This document shows, one piece after another, positions 1 through 7,904 of a stretch of DNA of 10,204 nucleotides (positions are counted from its first letter, which is position 1; each line of letters starts with the position of its first letter). A program made the position numbers and the translations under genes. The notes beneath the pieces are model-generated. The model made no database searches. It was not told the DNA's origin and saw only the letters and a program-made list of their open reading frames with translations. Origin of the DNA: Campylobacteraceae bacterium (GTDB lineage: Bacteria > Campylobacterota > Campylobacteria > Campylobacterales > Sulfurovaceae); contig JALVPA010000165.1 of the NCBI GenBank assembly GCA_027026055.1, forward strand, positions 1 through 10,204, written 5' to 3'.

Positions 1-808
1 GGTACCAGTTTTGGATCGTGGAGTATTTGATCTCGGCGTCTTTCATCGCGACAAGTTCCACGACTGCCGCGTGGAGTTGGTTTTCGTCGCGCATCGGGGC
101 GGAGCAGCCTTCGTTGTAGCTGACATAGCTGCCTTCGTCGGCGACGATGAGGGTGCGTTCGAACTGTCCCGTATTGAGCGCGTTGATTCTAAAATAGGTG
201 CTTAGCTCCATCGGACAACGCACTCCTTTGGGGATATAGACGAACGTCCCGTCGGTGAAGACCGCCGAGTTGAGCGCCGCGAAGTAGTTGTCGTTCATCG
301 GCACGACGCTAAACATATACTTTTTGATCAGTTCCGGGTAGTCCCGGATCGCTTCGGAGATAGAGCAAAAGATGATGCCGTGTTTGTTGAGCTCTTCGGT
401 ATAGGTGGTTTTAACCGAAACGGAGTCGACCACCGCATCGACCGCGACGCCCGCCAGCTGCTTTTGCTCATCGAGGGGGATGCCCAGCTTCTCGTACGCT
501 TCGAGGATCTTCGGATCGACCTCGTCGAGACTCTCGGGTCCTTTTTTGGGCGCGGCGAAATAGGAGATCGCTTGGTAGTCGATCGGATCGTAATGCAGAT
601 GTGCCCAGCGGGGTTCTTCCATAGTCTGCCATTTGCGTAACGCCTTGAGTCGCAGTTCAAGCATCCATTCGGGCTCGTTCTTTTTGGCGGAGATAAAACG
701 AATCGTATCTTCGTTCAGTCCGGGCGGTACGACATCGGTTTCGATATCGATCTCGAAACCGAGCGTATACTCGCCCGAAACGGCCTTTTCAAGCTCTTTT
801 TGTGCCAT
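1..808 (-). CDS. sufB: Fe-S cluster assembly protein SufB (N-terminal 269 residues; 3' end outside the window)
   Basis: SufB is the scaffold subunit of the cytoplasmic SufBCD complex, on which Fe-S clusters are built before transfer to apo-proteins. The reading frame starts [10 protein letters not shown] at 808 and stays open to base 1. About 269 residues are present; the family usually has about 470-480, so the C-terminal beta-helix part and its conserved catalytic residues lie outside. Family blocks seen are [14 protein letters not shown] (Cys about 198), [18 protein letters not shown] (Cys about 235) and KYSTIQNWY at the edge. The ATG is preceded by AGGAA with about 6 nt spacing, and no better start lies upstream. 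A good sigma70-type promoter sits directly upstream on the same strand. sufC and sufD would be expected further left if the operon is typical, but this cannot be seen. Several open frames on the opposite strand here are shadows of this gene. Confidence 0.95.
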   Translation of the reverse strand, partial: MAQKELEKAVSGEYTLGFEIDIETDVVPPGLNEDTIRFISAKKNEPEWMLELRLKALRKWQTMEEPRWAHLHYDPIDYQAISYFAAPKKGPESLDEVDPKILEAYEKLGIPLDEQKQLAGVAVDAVVDSVSVKTTYTEELNKHGIIFCSISEAIRDYPELIKKYMFSVVPMNDNYFAALNSAVFTDGTFVYIPKGVRCPMELSTYFRINALNTGQFERTLIVADEGSYVSYNEGCSAPMRDENQLHAAVVELVAMKDAEIKYSTIQNWY

Positions 809-840
809 ATTCGTTCCTAATTCGGAGATATTTTGTATTA

Positions 841-869
841 TTTATAGCATAAAAAGCTTTAACGGTCAA
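841..869 (-). promoter_or_regulatory. Predicted sigma70 promoter of sufB
   Basis: Read on the minus strand, TTGACC (869-864) and TATAAA (846-841) are separated by exactly 17 bp. This would place the transcript start near 834, giving a leader of about 26 nt that contains the AGGAA ribosome site. The GGTCAA block (plus-strand reading) overlapping the -35 is repeated at 878-883, 14 bp away, which could be part of an operator. No regulator binding site of known type is recognised. Confidence 0.6.
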
Positions 870-971
870 GGGGATAAGGTCAATAGATTCGGAAAATTGA
901 AGAAATTCATGCAAAATAGCGAAACATTAGTGACTACATACAACTCTTTATGATGAAAAAGAGTCATATTT

Positions 972-1000
972 TTGACATTTCCCGCATTTTGAAGTATACT
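972..1000 (+). promoter_or_regulatory. Near-consensus sigma70 promoter of the lipoprotein operon
   Basis: TTGACA (972-977), a 17-bp spacer and TATACT (995-1000) form an almost perfect sigma70 promoter, with the start point expected near 1007 and a leader of about 24 nt. It is followed by the strong ribosome site AGGAGGAG at 1021-1028. A 9-bp inverted repeat, ATGAAAAAG (953-961) and CTTTTTCAT (999-1007), encloses the promoter and could be an operator or chance. Expression is predicted to be strong, by inference only. Confidence 0.7.
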
Positions 1001-1030
1001 TTTTCATAACAAATCAAAAAAGGAGGAGAG

Positions 1031-1207
1031 ATGAACGGCAAACGTCTGTTATTGTACGGTTTGGTTTTTGCGGTTTTCGCCTTTATGATGTCGGGATGCA
1101 TTCCGCCGAACGAACACGTAGGCAAGCCGCCGCCGCACAGCTATAAGGATCCGTACTACTACGACGGATACTATTATCACGGGGGTGGGGGATATTACTA
1201 TCGTTAG
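1031..1207 (+). CDS. Small Tyr/Gly-rich predicted lipoprotein (58 residues)
   Basis: The protein has a typical lipoprotein signal peptide: a short basic start (MNGKR), the hydrophobic stretch LLLYGLVFAVFAFMM, and the lipobox MSGC with the lipidated Cys at residue 23. The mature part is only 36 residues. It has a Pro/His/Lys segment (IPPNEHVGKPPPHSYKD) followed by tyrosine clusters and a glycine run (PYYYDGYYYHGGGG, YYYR at the end). No enzyme domain fits in this length. It should be anchored in the outer or inner membrane facing the periplasm. The start is fixed by AGGAGGAG 2-3 nt upstream and by the strong promoter. The next gene starts 63 bp downstream on the same strand with no convincing terminator between, so an operon is likely. 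Function is unknown; a structural or wall-interacting role is only a guess from its neighbour. Confidence 0.75.
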   Translation: MNGKRLLLYGLVFAVFAFMMSGCIPPNEHVGKPPPHSYKDPYYYDGYYYHGGGGYYYR

Positions 1208-1213
1208 CGATAG
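1198..1213 (+). other. Small hairpin over the lipoprotein stop codon
   Basis: CTATCG (1198-1203) and CGATAG (1208-1213) form a perfect 6-bp stem with a TTAG loop that contains the stop codon. No T run follows, so it is not a convincing terminator. It could modulate expression of the downstream gene or stabilise the short mRNA, or be chance. Confidence 0.3.
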
Positions 1214-1270
1214 TGTGACGAAAGGGCGGCTATCATGTCGTACAAACAAAATTGAGATGAGGAGTATAGG

Positions 1271-2392
1271 GTGAAAAAGAGGGGAAGCAAAGGTTTGGCG
1301 TTGGCATCGCTGCTAACGATAGGGACGATAAACGCGCTCCATGCGTCGATGGCCGACCAATTGATTTACAATGTGTTGGGACAGGTGACAAATGCGGCCG
1401 GAGCGAGGCTGGGCGACGAGATCTATTACGGTAGTTCGCGCCGCTCCGCTCCGCCGAAACATCGTAGATCGCACCGCAAGAAAAAACCGGCCGCGCCGAA
1501 ATATGTGATGACCGATGAAATGCGCATCCAGCAGGCATTAAAGTCGTTGGGGTTTTATCGCGGCCCTATAGACGGTGAGATAAATTCCTTCGAAACACGT
1601 CACGCCATTAAAGAGTTCAATGTCGCTTACGGGATTGGTACTACCGCAATTTTGACGCCGCAAGTGCGCGATTCATTGATCTATCTCGGTACGCTTTTTG
1701 AGTTCGATAGAAACTTGATTGCACGGGGAACGGACAAATACACCAAAGGCAAAAAGATCCAAACTGCGCTAAAAATTCACGGTTTTTACCACTCGAAAAT
1801 CGACGGTATTGTAGGAAGCGGAACGCGACGTGCCGTTGCCGAATACAAAACGGCAAACGGTATGTACGGTAGCGGTTCGCTCGATTATGAGGAGGAGTAC
1901 AGACTCATTAGCTCCGCAAAAGAGATCAATGACAAAAATATTGAAGAGACCCTTGCGGCACTCAAAGCGATGGGAAGGCCTGCACCTCGTTCCGCCGTTG
2001 CACCGGCGGGGTACGGTAATGTCGCACCTGCGAATGCAATGTCACCGGCACAACAGAGAGGATACTACCGCGGCAGCGTAACGCCGCAAAGCGCTCCGGC
2101 ATACAACCGACAGTCGGTGGCGCCCGTACAAGGATCGCAACCTGCTGTTGTCTCGCCGGTTAGCGTCTCGGCATCGCAATCGGCACCTGCTCCCGCATCG
2201 CAACAAGGCGTTGGTGCAACACCGACGGGGAGAGAATCCGTCTCACAATCTTCCGCCGCGATGACACATCCGCAAACCTCTCCTGCGCAACAAAGCATGG
2301 GCGTTTCCGAAAAGATAAAGCCTGCAAAGAGTGCAAATACTTCTCAAGGCGATTCGGTTTCGTTGGAGTCATTGAAGATGTATACGAAATAA
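1271..2392 (+). CDS. Secreted protein with two peptidoglycan-binding domains and a disordered tail (373 residues)
   Basis: The start is a GTG at 1271, set by TGAGGAG 6 nt upstream. Residues 1-25 look like a Sec signal peptide (MKKRGSKG, hydrophobic LALASLLTIGTI, ALHA cleavage region). Residues 60-77 are strongly basic and Pro-rich. Two copies of a PG_binding_1-type fold follow at about 85-122 (IQQALKSLGFYRGPIDGEI...TRHAIKEF) and 161-198 (IQTALKIHGFYHSKIDGIVG...TRRAVAEY); the shared pattern IQ-AL---GFY---IDG-----TR-A---- is clear. Residues about 235-350 are low-complexity Ala/Pro/Ser/Gln/Val, probably disordered. No catalytic domain is visible, so this is a binding or scaffolding protein of the periplasm, not a hydrolase. 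It probably shares a transcript with the small lipoprotein upstream. The domain assignment is fairly sure; the biological role is unknown. Confidence 0.85.
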   Translation: MKKRGSKGLALASLLTIGTINALHASMADQLIYNVLGQVTNAAGARLGDEIYYGSSRRSAPPKHRRSHRKKKPAAPKYVMTDEMRIQQALKSLGFYRGPIDGEINSFETRHAIKEFNVAYGIGTTAILTPQVRDSLIYLGTLFEFDRNLIARGTDKYTKGKKIQTALKIHGFYHSKIDGIVGSGTRRAVAEYKTANGMYGSGSLDYEEEYRLISSAKEINDKNIEETLAALKAMGRPAPRSAVAPAGYGNVAPANAMSPAQQRGYYRGSVTPQSAPAYNRQSVAPVQGSQPAVVSPVSVSASQSAPAPASQQGVGATPTGRESVSQSSAAMTHPQTSPAQQSMGVSEKIKPAKSANTSQGDSVSLESLKMYTK

Positions 2393-2397
2393 CGAAG

Positions 2398-2440
2398 TTG
2401 CGGCGCGGTGCGTCGCAAAAACTTTTATACGCTTTTTTCT
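2398..2440 (+). terminator. Probable terminator of the lipoprotein/peptidoglycan-binding operon
   Basis: Six bases after the stop codon, TTGCGGCGC (2398-2406) pairs with GCGTCGCAA (2410-2418), one pair being G-T, around a GGT loop. A T-rich stretch follows (ACTTTTATACGCTTTTTTC), though not immediately. A second hairpin, ATAAAGC (2447-2453) with GCTTTAT (2458-2464), lies further downstream. Together they plausibly end transcription before the oppositely oriented tRNA gene. Confidence 0.5.
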
Positions 2441-2532
2441 TCCACAATAAAGCTTTGGCTTTATAGTTATTGTTCGTATTTTTCAAAAGATTGGAATTTG
2501 TGGGGAATTTAGGTTGTGAAAATTCGTTGTTG

Positions 2533-2619
2533 TGGTACCTCGGGGCGGACTCGAACCGCCACGGGCAAAAGCCCACCAGATTTTGAGTCTGGCGTGTCTA
2601 CCAATTTCACCACCGAGGC
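2533..2619 (-). tRNA. tRNA-Leu, anticodon CAA (decodes UUG)
   Basis: A full class II tRNA of 87 nt with an encoded CCA end. The acceptor GCCTCGG pairs with CCGAGGT (G1-U72 wobble, also found in other leucine tRNAs), with discriminator A. The D arm contains TGAAATTGGTAGACAC. The anticodon stem CCAGA/TCTGG encloses loop CTCAAAA, giving anticodon CAA (2585-2583). The long variable arm GGGC-TTTT-GCCC and the T arm GGCGG-TTCGAGT-CCGCC fit tRNA-Leu. All stems are intact, so the gene looks functional. No integrase or attachment-site duplication is seen next to it. Confidence 0.97.
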
Positions 2620-2657
2620 AACATATCTTTTGTGAATGTAGGCGGAAGTTTACAGGG

Positions 2658-2673
2658 TTATAACTTAAAAAAA
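2658..2673 (-). promoter_or_regulatory. Possible promoter of tRNA-Leu
   Basis: On the minus strand a T7 run (2673-2667) is followed by TTATAA (2663-2658). This resembles the Campylobacter-type arrangement of a T-rich -16 element and -10 box without a clear -35. The start point would be near 2650, about 30 nt before the mature tRNA 5' end. Confidence 0.35.
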
Positions 2674-2684
2674 GTTGAATTTAA

Positions 2685-2712
2685 TTGCGGCTCAACGATT
2701 ATTCGATATAAT
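2685..2712 (+). promoter_or_regulatory. Predicted sigma70 promoter of ftsK
   Basis: TTGCGG (2685-2690), a 16-bp spacer and a perfect TATAAT (2707-2712) face ftsK. The start point would be near 2719, leaving a leader of about 45 nt that is very AT-rich. Confidence 0.55.
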
Positions 2713-2764
2713 TCTTCAAATATATTAAAAAATATCTTCATTTTGTGACGATAAAAGGGTTAGC

Positions 2765-5104
2765 GTGAAAACTGTATTGGTAATGATAGGCATCGTATTT
2801 CTCTATGCCGCATTTTCGACTTATTTTAGAGATACGTTGCTTACGGGCAATATCGGCAAACTGATCGGCGATACCAACGTCGCGCTTTTCGGATATGTTG
2901 CTTATATCAATATCGTGTTGCTTTTTTATCCGCTCTATCGGCTTTTTCGTTATAAGCACAAACGAAGAGAGATCGATTTCTATTTGGGATGGATGTTGGT
3001 CTTGATCGCCTTGACTTTGATGCAAGCGCTTCTTGTCGAGCCGCAAAAAGCGGGATTTATAGGCAGAGAGACGGTCGATTTTTTAATGCCTTATATCGGC
3101 AAGGCGGGCTTGTGGCTCTTTTGGTTGATGACGGTGGTATTGGCGTTTCTCTTTTTGGCCGAAGAGCCTATCGAGTGGGGTAAAGCGATAGAAAAACTTT
3201 CTTTCTTTTTTGCACGAAAAAAGAGATCGTCGGATACTATAAAAGTACCGAAAGAACGTTCGAGAAAGACGAGAGAGGTTTTCGCTTCGTTGAGAAAATA
3301 TATCAAAAACCCTTTTGCCTCTCCCGATTTTGAAAAAGAGATACTTGTCATACAAGAGGAGGCGAAAGATACCCAAACGAAAACGGAGCCGCTCACTCGC
3401 GATACGCCGAAACCGAAAAAAAACGTTCGAAAGGCTACCGTCGCTGCGGATGTTGTCGAAAAGAGCGATGAAGTAAACGAAATTTTTTCGGACGAGAGAG
3501 GAAGCGTTTCGATAGAGGAGAACGACGATATGACCTTCGAAACGTCGACGGATACGAAAGTCGCGACTGCACGCTCTAAAAAGCAGCCCGATAACACCGT
3601 CCAAAATGCTCCACAACCGCACGTACCGATAGTCGAAGAGCTCGAAGAGAACTCAAAGTTGCTAAATCAGCTTGAAAAGGGTCGCACCGAAAAACCCAAA
3701 AATTTCAAATTGCCCAAACTTGATTTTTTGCAAAAACCGCCCAAACGCAAAAAACGTGTCAACGAAGCGGAGATCGATCGAAAGTCCGGGAGTTTGCTTG
3801 AGAAACTCAAACTCTTCAATATCCACGGCGATATCGTCCGCACCTATAGCGGTCCGTTGGTGACGACTTTCGAGTTCAAGCCCGCACCCAATGTCAAAGT
3901 CTCCAAAATTTTGGGGCTCCAAGACGATTTGGCAATGGCACTGAGTGCGGAGACGATACGCATCCAAGCACCCATCCCGGGACGCGATGTGGTCGGCATC
4001 GAGATTCCCAACGAAGAGCGTGACATCATTTATTTGCGCGAAATCTTGGAGAGCGAACTGTTTCAAAACTCCGCTTCGCCGTTGACGATCGCATTGGGCA
4101 AAGATATCGTCGGCAAACCTTTCGTTACCGATATCAAAAAGTTGCCGCATTTGTTGATAGCGGGAACGACCGGATCGGGTAAATCGGTAGGAATCAACGC
4201 GATGATCTTGTCGCTACTGTATAAAAACGATCCCGATAAGCTCAAGTTGATGATGATAGACCCTAAAATGTTGGAGTTTTCGATCTACGATGATATCCCA
4301 CACCTGATTACCCCCGTTATTACCGAGCCCAAAAAGGCGATTGCGGCGTTGGCCAATATGGTGGCTGAGATGGAACGTCGTTATAAGCTGATGGCTGAAA
4401 AACGCACAAAAAATATCGACAACTACAATGCCAAAGTGCAAAAAGAGGGATCTGCGGAGCCGATGCCCTATATCGTCGTGATCATCGACGAGTTGGCGGA
4501 TTTGATGATGAACGGCGGCAAAGAGGTGGAGACTTCCATCGCGAGATTGGCGCAAAAGTCGCGTGCGTGCGGGATACACCTGATCGTTGCGACACAGCGT
4601 CCCAGCGTCGATGTCGTCACCGGAATCATCAAAGCCAACCTCCCCTCGCGCCTGAGTTATCGCGTCGGTCAAAAGATAGACTCCAAAGTGATCCTCGATT
4701 CGTTGGGTGCGGAGAGTTTGCTCGGACGCGGCGACGGACTTTTTACACCTCCGGGTACGACGGGGCTCGTGCGTATCCACGCACCGTGGGCGACCGAAGA
4801 GGAGATCGAACATATCGTCGAATATCTCAAAGCTCAGCGCGCTCCCGAATATGACGAAAGCTACCTGATCGAAGGCGGCGGCGTTTCGGGCAAAGGAGGA
4901 GAGAGCGAAACGGGTATCGACCTCGATCCGCTCTACGAAGAGGCCAAAGAGATAATCCTAACGGACAAAAAAACCTCCATCTCCTATTTGCAACGCAAAC
5001 TGCAGATAGGGTATAACCGCGCCGCCAATCTCATCGAACAACTTGAAAAAACAGGCGTGCTTTCCGCCCCCAATGCCAAAGGGAACAGAGAGATACTCCT
5101 TTGA
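2765..5104 (+). CDS. ftsK: DNA translocase FtsK/SpoIIIE family (779 residues)
   Basis: FtsK is the septum-anchored, ATP-driven DNA pump that clears chromosome ends from the division site and acts with XerCD/XerH-type recombination at dif. Residues 1-132 carry about four membrane segments (about 4-21, 40-60, 74-91, 115-132). Residues about 150-320 are a charged, low-complexity linker, short compared with E. coli FtsK. The motor follows: Walker A GTTGSGKS at 467-474 and Walker B VVIIDELADL with Asp575 and Glu576, then ATQRPSVDVVTGIIKANLPSR, typical of the family. The last 65 residues are the winged-helix gamma domain (SYLQRKLQIGYNRAANLIEQ, KTGVLSA), which in the family reads polar KOPS-type DNA motifs. 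The GTG start has AAAGGG about 5 nt upstream; an in-frame ATG at 2783 is a weaker alternative. The gene appears complete and single-copy-like, with its own promoter. Confidence 0.97.
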   Translation: MKTVLVMIGIVFLYAAFSTYFRDTLLTGNIGKLIGDTNVALFGYVAYINIVLLFYPLYRLFRYKHKRREIDFYLGWMLVLIALTLMQALLVEPQKAGFIGRETVDFLMPYIGKAGLWLFWLMTVVLAFLFLAEEPIEWGKAIEKLSFFFARKKRSSDTIKVPKERSRKTREVFASLRKYIKNPFASPDFEKEILVIQEEAKDTQTKTEPLTRDTPKPKKNVRKATVAADVVEKSDEVNEIFSDERGSVSIEENDDMTFETSTDTKVATARSKKQPDNTVQNAPQPHVPIVEELEENSKLLNQLEKGRTEKPKNFKLPKLDFLQKPPKRKKRVNEAEIDRKSGSLLEKLKLFNIHGDIVRTYSGPLVTTFEFKPAPNVKVSKILGLQDDLAMALSAETIRIQAPIPGRDVVGIEIPNEERDIIYLREILESELFQNSASPLTIALGKDIVGKPFVTDIKKLPHLLIAGTTGSGKSVGINAMILSLLYKNDPDKLKLMMIDPKMLEFSIYDDIPHLITPVITEPKKAIAALANMVAEMERRYKLMAEKRTKNIDNYNAKVQKEGSAEPMPYIVVIIDELADLMMNGGKEVETSIARLAQKSRACGIHLIVATQRPSVDVVTGIIKANLPSRLSYRVGQKIDSKVILDSLGAESLLGRGDGLFTPPGTTGLVRIHAPWATEEEIEHIVEYLKAQRAPEYDESYLIEGGGVSGKGGESETGIDLDPLYEEAKEIILTDKKTSISYLQRKLQIGYNRAANLIEQLEKTGVLSAPNAKGNREILL

Positions 5105-5113
5105 CGATGTAAC

Positions 5114-5181
5114 AATCCGATACATTCAAATTATCGGATTTATCTCTTCGGCTTATGAAAACGCTTTCAAATCCGTTTTTT
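5114..5181 (+). terminator. Overlapping alternative hairpins between ftsK and acnB, one terminator-like
   Basis: AATCCGATA (5114-5122) can pair with TATCGGATT (5132-5140), 9 bp. The same middle strand, CGGATTT (5135-5141), can instead pair with AAATCCG (5169-5175), which is followed at once by T6 (5176-5181) as in an intrinsic terminator. The loop of the second form holds its own small hairpin, TGAAA/TTTCA (5156-5169). The two forms exclude each other. The simplest reading is a weak terminator of ftsK; an attenuator-like switch for read-through into acnB is possible. Confidence 0.4.
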
Positions 5182-5189
5182 GCTACTAT
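5176..5189 (+). promoter_or_regulatory. Possible promoter of acnB (T-rich -16 plus extended -10)
   Basis: TTTTTTG followed by one base and TACTAT (5184-5189) fits the Campylobacter-type pattern of a T-run/TG -16 element and -10 box with no clear -35. The start point would be near 5196, giving a leader of about 26 nt that contains AGGAG (5210-5214). The T run is shared with the terminator-like hairpin described separately. Confidence 0.4.
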
Positions 5190-5221
5190 CTTTATACAAA
5201 ATTACACACAGGAGTCCCGAT

Positions 5222-7801
5222 ATGGCATTGATCGAAGAATACAAAGCGCATACGGCAGAGCGTGAGAAGTTGGGCGTACCCCCGCTTCCGCTCAGCGCGA
5301 AGCAGACGGCCGAGTTGGTCGAATTGCTCAAAGAGAGCCCCGTCAAAGAGGCGGATTATCTGCTCGATCTGCTGAAAAATCGCGTCCCCGCGGGCGTGGA
5401 CGATGCGGCTTACGTCAAAGCGGCGTTTTTGAACGATATCGTACAAGGCAAAGCGACATCCGAGGTGATCACGCCCCTGGACGCGGTCAAAATCCTCGGA
5501 AATATGCACGGTGGATACAATGTTGCGCCGCTCATCGAAGCGCTCAAGAGCGATGACGAAGCGATCGCGAAACAAGCCGCCGAAGAGCTCAAACACACCA
5601 TCTTGGTCTACGGTGATTTCGAGACCGTCAAAAAACTGATGGACGAGGGCAACCCCTACGCCAAAGAGGTGATCGAATCTTGGGCGAATGCGGAGTGGTT
5701 CACCTCGCGCGCGCCGCTTGCCGAAGAGATAACGGTAACGGTCTATAAGGTGCCCGGAGAGACCAATACGGACGACCTCTCACCCGCTTCCGAAGCCTTT
5801 ACGCGCGCCGACATTCCCTTGCACGCGCAGTCGATGCTTCAGTCTCGTATGGAAAAACCCCTCGAAACGATCGCGGAACTCAAGAAAAAAGGCTATCCCG
5901 TCGCCTATGTCGGAGATGTCGTCGGTACGGGTAGTTCGCGAAAATCGGGTATTAACTCCGTACAGTGGCACTTCGGAGAGGATATCCCCGGTATTCCCAA
6001 CAAACGTACGGGCGGTGTCGTCATCGGCGGTATCATCGCGCCGATTTTCTTCAATACCGCGGAAGATAGCGGTGCGTTGCCCATCGAAGCACCGGTGGAC
6101 AAACTCGAAACGGGCGACGTGATCACTATCAAACCATATGAGGGCAAAATTTACAAAGACGGCGAAGTGGTCAGCGAATTTACCCTCAAACCCAATACGT
6201 TGCCCGACGAAGTACGCGCGGGCGGACGTATTCCGCTTATTATCGGTAAAGGGTTGACCGCCAAGGCGCGTGAAGCGCTCGGTATGGATACCGACGATAT
6301 CTTTATGCGCCCCGAACAGCCTGCAGACGACGGCAGCGGTTATACGTTGGCGCAAAAGATGGTCGGTCGCGCTTGCGGTATGGAAGGGGTCAAACCCGGT
6401 ACCTACTGCGAGCCTATCACGACGACGGTCGGTTCTCAAGATACCACGGGACCGATGACGCGCGACGAGATCAAAGAGCTGGCCGCACTCAGCTTCGGCG
6501 CCGATTTGGTATTGCAGTCGTTTTGTCACACCGCGGCCTATCCTAAACCCGCCGATATCGAGTTGCAACATACGCTTCCGGAGTTTTGGACCAGCCGTAA
6601 AGGGGTGATTTTGCGCCCCGGAGACGGAGTTATCCACAGCTGGCTCAACCGTATGTGTTTGCCCGATACCGTCGGTACGGGCGGCGATAGCCATACGCGT
6701 TTTCCCATCGGTATCAGCTTTCCCGCAGGGTCGGGGCTTGTAGCGTTTGCGGCGGTTACGGGTATGATGCCGCTGACGATGCCCGAATCTGTCTTGGTAC
6801 GTTTCAAAGGCGAGATGCAACCGGGTATCACGCTGCGCGACTTGGTCAATGCCATTCCTTATGCAGCGATCAAAGAGGGATTGCTCACCGTCGAGAAGAA
6901 AGGAAAGAAAAACATCTTCGCAGGACGCATCCTCGAAATCGAAGGACTCGAAAATCTCAAGGTCGAGCAAGCCTTCGAGCTTTCCGACGCTTCTGCCGAG
7001 AGAAGTGCGGCGGCGTGTACCGTTAAACTCAACAAAGAGCCTATCATCGAATACATCAAGTCCAATATCGTATTGCTTGAAGAGATGATCAAAGACGGTT
7101 ATCAAGACGCCGAAACGTTGCAACGACGTATCGACAAGATGAAGGCGTGGTTGGAAAACCCCGAACTTCTCGAAGCGGACAAAGACGCCAAATATGCGGC
7201 GGTCATCGAAATCGATCTGAACGAGATCACAGAACCTATCTTGGCGTGCCCGAACGATCCCGACGACGTAGCGACGCTCAGCGAGATTTTGGCGGATGAG
7301 AAACGTCCCAAAAACATCGACGAAGTCTTTGTCGGAAGCTGTATGACCAATATCGGTCTCTTCCGCGCTTTGGGCGAAGTGCTCAAAGGCGAAGGCGCGG
7401 TCAAGACGCGTCTTTGGGTCGTACCTCCGACAAAGATGGACGAGATCCAGTTACGCGAAGAGGGCTACTACGCCATCTTCGGTGCTTCCGGCGCGCGTAC
7501 GGAGATCCCCGGATGTTCGCTTTGTATGGGTAACCAAGCGCGCGTCGCGGACAACGCCGTGGTCTTCTCGACCTCTACGCGTAACTTCGACAACCGTATG
7601 GGTAAAGGCGCACAGGTTTATCTCGGCTCTGCGGAGCTTGCGGCGGTCGCGGCGCTTTTGGGAAGATTGCCGAGCAAAGAGGAGTACCTCGACATCGTCA
7701 GCAAAAAGATTACCGACGACAAAAAAGAGTCGGTCTACAAATATCTCAACTTCGATCAGATCGATCCGAAGATTCTTAAGGAGATGATGGAGTATTATTG
7801 A
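5222..7801 (+). CDS. acnB: Aconitate hydratase B (bifunctional aconitase/2-methylisocitrate dehydratase type), 859 residues
   Basis: AcnB interconverts citrate and isocitrate via cis-aconitate with a [4Fe-4S] cluster in the cytoplasm, serving the TCA cycle or, in autotrophic Campylobacterota, its reductive form. The domain order is that of AcnB: HEAT-like N-terminal domain (about 1-155), swivel domain (about 165-380) with GTGSSRKS at 235-242, then the catalytic domain. Cluster ligands are Cys707 (VGSCMTN) and Cys765/Cys768 (GCSLCMGN), the same spacing pattern as in E. coli Acn[12 protein letters not shown] and [20 protein letters not shown] are also typical. Length matches the family (about 850-865). 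The ATG at 5222 is chosen because AGGAG lies 7 nt upstream and the family begins here; the frame continues 14 codons further up to a TTG, which is unlikely to be used. Apo-aconitases of this class are known to bind RNA, but nothing here tests that. Confidence 0.98.
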   Translation: MALIEEYKAHTAEREKLGVPPLPLSAKQTAELVELLKESPVKEADYLLDLLKNRVPAGVDDAAYVKAAFLNDIVQGKATSEVITPLDAVKILGNMHGGYNVAPLIEALKSDDEAIAKQAAEELKHTILVYGDFETVKKLMDEGNPYAKEVIESWANAEWFTSRAPLAEEITVTVYKVPGETNTDDLSPASEAFTRADIPLHAQSMLQSRMEKPLETIAELKKKGYPVAYVGDVVGTGSSRKSGINSVQWHFGEDIPGIPNKRTGGVVIGGIIAPIFFNTAEDSGALPIEAPVDKLETGDVITIKPYEGKIYKDGEVVSEFTLKPNTLPDEVRAGGRIPLIIGKGLTAKAREALGMDTDDIFMRPEQPADDGSGYTLAQKMVGRACGMEGVKPGTYCEPITTTVGSQDTTGPMTRDEIKELAALSFGADLVLQSFCHTAAYPKPADIELQHTLPEFWTSRKGVILRPGDGVIHSWLNRMCLPDTVGTGGDSHTRFPIGISFPAGSGLVAFAAVTGMMPLTMPESVLVRFKGEMQPGITLRDLVNAIPYAAIKEGLLTVEKKGKKNIFAGRILEIEGLENLKVEQAFELSDASAERSAAACTVKLNKEPIIEYIKSNIVLLEEMIKDGYQDAETLQRRIDKMKAWLENPELLEADKDAKYAAVIEIDLNEITEPILACPNDPDDVATLSEILADEKRPKNIDEVFVGSCMTNIGLFRALGEVLKGEGAVKTRLWVVPPTKMDEIQLREEGYYAIFGASGARTEIPGCSLCMGNQARVADNAVVFSTSTRNFDNRMGKGAQVYLGSAELAAVAALLGRLPSKEEYLDIVSKKITDDKKESVYKYLNFDQIDPKILKEMMEYY

Positions 7802-7824
7802 TTTGCTCCTTCGTCATATTCGTT

Positions 7825-7838
7825 CCCGCATTAGCGGG
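7825..7838. repeat. GC-rich palindrome downstream of acnB (REP-like or terminator stem)
   Basis: CCCGC-ATTA-GCGGG forms a 5-bp stem with a tetraloop about 24 bases after the acnB stop, flanked by TTCGT and GGATT. The TTC-CCCGC...GCGGG-GAT core resembles small dispersed intergenic palindromes of many bacteria, but no second copy exists in this window. No T run follows directly, so it is a poor intrinsic terminator. The rest of 7802-7904 shows nothing else recognisable. Confidence 0.35.
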
Positions 7839-7904
7839 GATTGCACTTCATTCGTCTTTATTTCCGCTTTTTTCTACAACATACTCCCGACACGATAATG
7901 TTTG

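Noticed and set aside
2533..2619. tRNA-Leu as an integration site for a mobile element
   Set aside because: The tRNA is intact, but no integrase, no partial tRNA duplication and no composition jump is seen on either side within the window.
3083..3622. Two overlapping minus-strand frames (about 170-180 codons) inside ftsK
   Set aside because: Both are antisense to the charged linker of FtsK, where biased Lys/Glu/Ser codons keep the opposite frames open; no ribosome sites or domains.
5180..5221. N-terminal extension of acnB to a TTG at 5180
   Set aside because: It would add 14 residues not found in the family and ignore the well-placed AGGAG before the ATG at 5222; it also overlaps the predicted promoter.
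5780..7123. Long open frame (447 codons) on the minus strand inside acnB
   Set aside because: It lies fully antisense to a complete, motif-rich acnB. Its predicted peptide is Arg/His/Phe-rich with no recognisable domain, as expected from the mirror of a codon-biased gene.
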